Positions 33,785 through 36,467 of a DNA stretch of 36,467 nt are shown in pieces; the first letter of the stretch is position 1, and every line of letters starts with the position of its first letter. The notes under the pieces are model-generated. The model made no database searches, had not been told where the DNA came from, and saw nothing but the letters and a program-made list of their open reading frames with translations. This DNA is from a virus, in IMG/VR virus record IMGVR_UViG_3300024520_000240, positions 1 through 36,467 of that record, one strand, 5' to 3'. Position numbers and translations under genes: made by a program.

Positions 33785-34041
33785 AATACTACCACAATAT
33801 CTTGTGCTTTAATTACATGATAAGATTTCTTTTCTATTTCAATCTTATGTCCAGCGTGTCTATCAAAAAATATTCTATCATTTATTTCAACCCCTATAAC
33901 TTCAGGACCTACTGATATTACATTAGCTTCAATATATCTAATATCTTCTCTTTGGTTCTCTGCTAAAAGTAAACCACCTTTTGTTTTAGTAGTTCCTTCT
34001 TTAAGTTTTTCTATTATTAAATTTCTACCTATTGCTTTCAT
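33781..34041 (-). CDS. groES: Phage co-chaperonin GroES
   Basis: This 86-residue protein is slightly shorter than the 97-residue bacterial GroES. The opening strand NLIIEKL precedes the mobile loop with GGLLL at 22-26, the equivalent of the Gly-Gly-Ile-Val-Leu that docks on GroEL. Then comes NVISVGP, a shortened roof loop, and the closing strands NDRIFFDR, KSYHVIKAQDIVVVL. The roof beta-hairpin is much reduced, as in some phage co-chaperonins. It starts 17 bases inside the end of groEL, so the two are translated together. It would cap the phage chaperonin and perhaps host GroEL too. The order groEL then groES is the reverse of the usual bacterial groESL operon. Confidence 0.86.
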   Translation of the reverse strand: MKAIGRNLIIEKLKEGTTKTKGGLLLAENQREDIRYIEANVISVGPEVIGVEINDRIFFDRHAGHKIEIEKKSYHVIKAQDIVVVL

Positions 34042-35578
34042 TAATTCTTATATTATTAATTACACAATCTGTAGATAAAATAGTAGCTGCCACTGAAGCC
34101 GCATTTTGTAATGCACTTTTTGTAACTAATAACGGGTCTATAATACCATTATTAATCATATTTACCATATTTCCCGTAACCACATCAATGCCATAACCTT
34201 CTTTTTTTGGAAGTTCAGGTTCTAAACCAGCATTTGATAATATTGTTTTAAAGGGTGATAATACAGCTTTTGTTAAAACTTTTTCTCCTTCGTTTTTTTC
34301 TTTTATATTCATTGCAGCGTTAAGCAATGCGATTCCACCACCTGGAACAATTCCTTCTTTAATTGCAGCTTTAGTAGCGCATATAGCATCTTCAACTCTA
34401 TCTTTCTTTTCTTTTAATTCAATATCTGAATTAGCACCAACTTTAACTATTGCTATTCTAGCGGCTAACATAGCCAACCTTTTTTCTAGTTTAATTACTT
34501 CATGATTAGGATTTTCTTGAAGTAATTTATCTTTTATATCTTGAATAATATATTGTATTTCACTAGAAGATTCATTTACTTGAATAATAGTATCTTCACT
34601 AGTGGTTATACTTTTTATACATGTTCCTAAATATTCTACTTTAATTAAATCTAAATCATCTCCTAAATCTTCATTGATTATAGTAGCATTAGTTAATAAA
34701 GCTAGATCATCTAAAACTTGTTTTTTATTAATACCAAATGTTGGTGCATTAATAACGTTAATTTTGATATTACCCTTGATTTTATTCATTGCTAGAGCTG
34801 ATAAAACACCTTGTTCTAAATCGCCGATAATCAGCAAAGGTTTATTGTTTTTTATTACATACTCTAGCACTGTTTGAATTTGCCTAATCGTATCTATTGG
34901 TGACTCAATTAACAGTACTAACGGATTTTCTAACTCCGCTGTTTTTGATTGTTTATTAGTAATGAAATGGGAATTTGTAATTCCTTTATCATATTGAACT
35001 CCATCTACAATTTCTACTTCTGTTTGACCATTAGGTGAAGTTTCCATCATTACTACTCCGGTATAATCTACAGCTCTAAAAGCATCTGCTATAATTTTTC
35101 CTAATAAAGGATCATTATTTGTTGATATAGTTGCAATTTGATCTATCATATCTCCTTCTACAGGTTTTGCTATAGATTCTAAATATTTTATAACTTTATC
35201 AACTGCAGAATTAATACCGTCTTTTAATTCTCTTGAATTTGTTTTATTAGAAATTTTATATGCTTCTTCTAATATAGAGTATGCTAAAATAGTAGCTGTT
35301 GTTGTACCATCTCCAGCTTCTCTCACTGTTTTACGAGCTGCTTCTTTTAAAAGAGTAGCTCCCATATTTTCTACAGGATCTAACAAAACAACTGAATCAG
35401 CTACAGTAACACCATCTTTTGTTATAATAGGATTACCCGCAGCATCTTCTAGTATCACACATTTACCGCTAGCTCCTAAAGTGGAGCTAACAGCATCTGT
35501 GAGTTTTGTTATTCCTTTAAATATCTCTTCCCTAGCTTTGTCACCAAAGTTAAGGTTTTTAACTATCGCATTCGACAT
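34025..35578 (-). CDS. groEL: Phage chaperonin GroEL
   Basis: This 517-residue protein carries all main GroEL signatures. They are TLGASGK at 33-39 (the Pro of the usual TLGPKG is Ala), AGDGTTTA with Asp90 (Escherichia coli Asp87), ITKDGVTVA, and VEDAICATKAAIKEGIVPGG with Asp397 (E. coli Asp398). Equatorial, intermediate and apical regions are all present. In the apical substrate groove, residues that are aromatic or hydrophobic in the host type are changed: ITNSHF replaces YLSPYF, and Gln takes the place of E. coli Leu234. The Gly-Gly-Met tail is absent; it ends VINNIRINESNR. The usual length is about 545. It would fold phage proteins such as the capsid subunit. The leader is a TTTAA repeat without Shine-Dalgarno. 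Confidence 0.92.
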   Translation of the reverse strand: MSNAIVKNLNFGDKAREEIFKGITKLTDAVSSTLGASGKCVILEDAAGNPIITKDGVTVADSVVLLDPVENMGATLLKEAARKTVREAGDGTTTATILAYSILEEAYKISNKTNSRELKDGINSAVDKVIKYLESIAKPVEGDMIDQIATISTNNDPLLGKIIADAFRAVDYTGVVMMETSPNGQTEVEIVDGVQYDKGITNSHFITNKQSKTAELENPLVLLIESPIDTIRQIQTVLEYVIKNNKPLLIIGDLEQGVLSALAMNKIKGNIKINVINAPTFGINKKQVLDDLALLTNATIINEDLGDDLDLIKVEYLGTCIKSITTSEDTIIQVNESSSEIQYIIQDIKDKLLQENPNHEVIKLEKRLAMLAARIAIVKVGANSDIELKEKKDRVEDAICATKAAIKEGIVPGGGIALLNAAMNIKEKNEGEKVLTKAVLSPFKTILSNAGLEPELPKKEGYGIDVVTGNMVNMINNGIIDPLLVTKSALQNAASVAATILSTDCVINNIRINESNR

Positions 35579-35604
35579 ATTTAATTGAATTTAATTTAAT
35601 TTAA

Positions 35605-35922
35605 TTATTTAAAAGTTTTTACAACTTTAGGTCCTTTTAAGAAATCTACTTTCTTTGCATAATGATCGATGCTTCCATCGATTGCTGCTTCGGCACCTTC
35701 TAAAGTTTCTCTTCTTGTTACATCAATCCATTTATCGCAACAATGATCTTTTTTGGGATCACAATTACAATTAACTTCCTTGTATTCTGTTTGGTAGAAA
35801 CCATTAGGTAGTTGTACAATCCTCCAGTTCTTTTTTTCTGCGAGGTGTTTCCAAAGGTTTATTTGGTCTTCGGAAATTTGTGGTTGACTATTCCACGTTC
35901 TAGTCTGATAATAAAACGTCAT
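35605..35922 (-). CDS. Conserved-looking small protein with Cys cluster
   Basis: This is a 105-residue protein: MTFYYQTRTWNSQPQISEDQ, a helix (INLWKHLAEKKNWRIVQLP), a short strand (GFYQTEYKEV), then CNCDPKKDHCCDKW with four cysteines at about 52, 54, 61 and 62. It continues IDVTRRETLEGAEAAIDGSI and ends GPKVVKTFK. The cysteine cluster could bind zinc, though it looks like an insertion in an otherwise Cys-free sequence. No membrane part. I recall related proteins in marine phages without known function. The 87-base gap before it holds no clear gene, only a weak GC-rich 4-bp hairpin at 35962-35972. Confidence 0.62.
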   Translation of the reverse strand: MTFYYQTRTWNSQPQISEDQINLWKHLAEKKNWRIVQLPNGFYQTEYKEVNCNCDPKKDHCCDKWIDVTRRETLEGAEAAIDGSIDHYAKKVDFLKGPKVVKTFK

Positions 35923-36009
35923 TTGGTTTTGGTTTTAAATTAATATTTGGTTATTGCTCTTCCCGAGCCGGGTATAGGTTTATAGTCACTTGTTTTAATG
36001 GAAATTTAC

Positions 36010-36378
36010 TTAATCTTCTACTGGTGGTACCGGTGGGACTGGATTTTGCCAAGTAAAATATAAATCTTCGTTTACTGGTGTAATCTCAAGAGCTATAGTT
36101 GCAGCTATGCTAGCTTGCATGGCAGGTACGTCTAGCGAGTCTTCTAACCATCCGATAACTACATCTTCAAAAGCTTCAGTATCTTCGTAAGGAACGAAAG
36201 GTTCTCCGGCTACGTATGTGTAACCCTGTGTCCCTATATTAGTACTTGAATAAGTTTCGCCTCCAGATTCTTCATAGCCAGTGTATCTGTAATGTACCGT
36301 GTATATTACATTGTCTTCACCCTCTGATTCAATGTGAGCATTCATTTGTGGGATATCCCATGTGTAAGTAATTGCCAT
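36010..36378 (-). CDS. Small acidic beta protein
   Basis: This is a 122-residue acidic protein: MAITYTWDIPQMNAHIESEG, then NVIYTVHYRYTGYEESGG, a Tyr/Ser/Gly-rich middle, and EAFEDVVIGWLEDSLDV before a Pro-rich end (PVPPVPPVED). The TWDIPQM opening and the VVIGW helix are patterns I associate with small proteins of marine phages, probably virion or tail related, but not with a named function. It has no membrane segment. The leader is AT-rich (AATTAAAATAAAATT) without purine block. It directly follows the incomplete gene at the right edge, with 21 bases between them. Confidence 0.6.
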   Translation of the reverse strand: MAITYTWDIPQMNAHIESEGEDNVIYTVHYRYTGYEESGGETYSSTNIGTQGYTYVAGEPFVPYEDTEAFEDVVIGWLEDSLDVPAMQASIAATIALEITPVNEDLYFTWQNPVPPVPPVED

Positions 36379-36399
36379 AATTTTATTTTAATTGTTTAT

Positions 36400-36467
36400 T
36401 TATTTTATTAACCATTTGCGAAGAACAGGTGTATATAATGCCCCTTCTTTATTTAAGTTTGTATTAT
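36400..36467 (-). CDS. 3' end of an upstream gene (runs off the right edge)
   Basis: One frame is open from the right edge to a TAA at 36402-36400 and gives 21 residues, NTNLNKEGALYTPVLRKWLI with a final Lys. The stop is followed 21 bases later by the ATG of the 122-residue gene. Leu-Tyr/Phe-Thr-Pro near the end of a basic C-terminus is a pattern I recall in marine phage proteins, but the fragment is too short to assign. The other frames on this strand stop within this stretch, which supports the choice. Confidence 0.45.
   Translation of the reverse strand, partial: NTNLNKEGALYTPVLRKWLIK

Noticed and set aside
35581-35604. TTTAA tandem tract before groEL as a promoter or origin
   Set aside because: Short simple repeat typical of AT-rich leaders here; no flavobacterial TTG/TAnnTTTG promoter pair or iteron structure seen.
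35962-35972. CCCG-GCT-CGGG hairpin in the gap between the 122- and 105-residue genes
   Set aside because: Only a 4-bp stem with a tight loop, competing pairing nearby, and no U run.
1-36467. tRNA genes, CRISPR arrays, insertion sequences, attachment sites, origins
   Set aside because: Scanned by eye: gaps between genes are all under 100 bases and none shows a tRNA cloverleaf, spaced repeats, transposase or integrase.

Overview
The window reads as the late (virion and lysis) half of a tailed double-stranded DNA phage genome, class Caudoviricetes. Every supported gene lies on the minus strand, so transcription runs from base 36467 towards base 1. There is no tail sheath, no tape-measure protein and no long-tail cluster, but there are a portal of about 800 residues, ring or connector-type proteins and a set of likely ejection proteins. 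That suggests a podovirus, and the portal, terminase and tail-ring architecture is reminiscent of crAss-like podoviruses and of uncultured marine phages. The host is probably a marine member of the Bacteroidota (Flavobacteriia-like). The DNA is very A+T-rich, gene starts are preceded by A/T-rich leaders without Shine-Dalgarno sequences, and the secreted protein at the left edge has a signal peptide ending in the TAQ-E style typical of that phylum. Both ends cut through genes. Replication, nucleotide metabolism and integration genes are absent, so this is part of a larger genome.

Layout in order of transcription. 36467-35605: the 3' end of an unknown gene and two small conserved-looking proteins. 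35578-33781: a phage chaperonin GroEL and co-chaperonin GroES in the order groEL-groES with a 17-base overlap, followed by a translationally coupled winged-helix-like protein. 33344-30916: six small proteins of unknown role, five of which carry a short Ser-Pro-(Leu/Phe/Ala) motif. 30834-28971: small virion-like proteins, a 51-residue Cys-Gly-Cys protein, a small HExxH metallopeptidase, a holin-like membrane protein and a glycine-rich beta protein. 28911-27576: four small genes before the terminase. One of them (27796-28401) appears to be two GroES folds fused head to tail. 27576-20207: terminase large subunit, portal, scaffold-like protein and major capsid protein, closed by a strong hairpin terminator. 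20125-11496: head-tail connector, ring and tail proteins, including a 1413-residue tail protein with a cysteine-rich end and a beta-propeller-like partner. 11485-240: a cupin-like protein, two likely ejection proteins and a giant 2978-residue polyvalent protein with a zincin motif and a complete HAD phosphatase motif set. 243-1: a 29-residue coupled micro-gene and the start of a secreted protein.

How the parts fit together. The genes form one or a few long late transcripts with tight packing: stop-start overlaps of the ATGA or TAATG type, or directly abutting TAAATG, occur at many junctions. The chaperonin, its GroES and the tandem GroES-like protein lie upstream of the packaging and capsid genes and may form a dedicated folding system for virion proteins. 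The giant protein and its neighbours would be carried in the virion and injected. The most interesting candidates are the tandem GroES-like protein next to a separate phage GroEL/GroES pair, the giant protein's enzymatic domains, and the Ser-Pro-motif cassette. Family assignments come from motifs and remembered family patterns, not from database searches.
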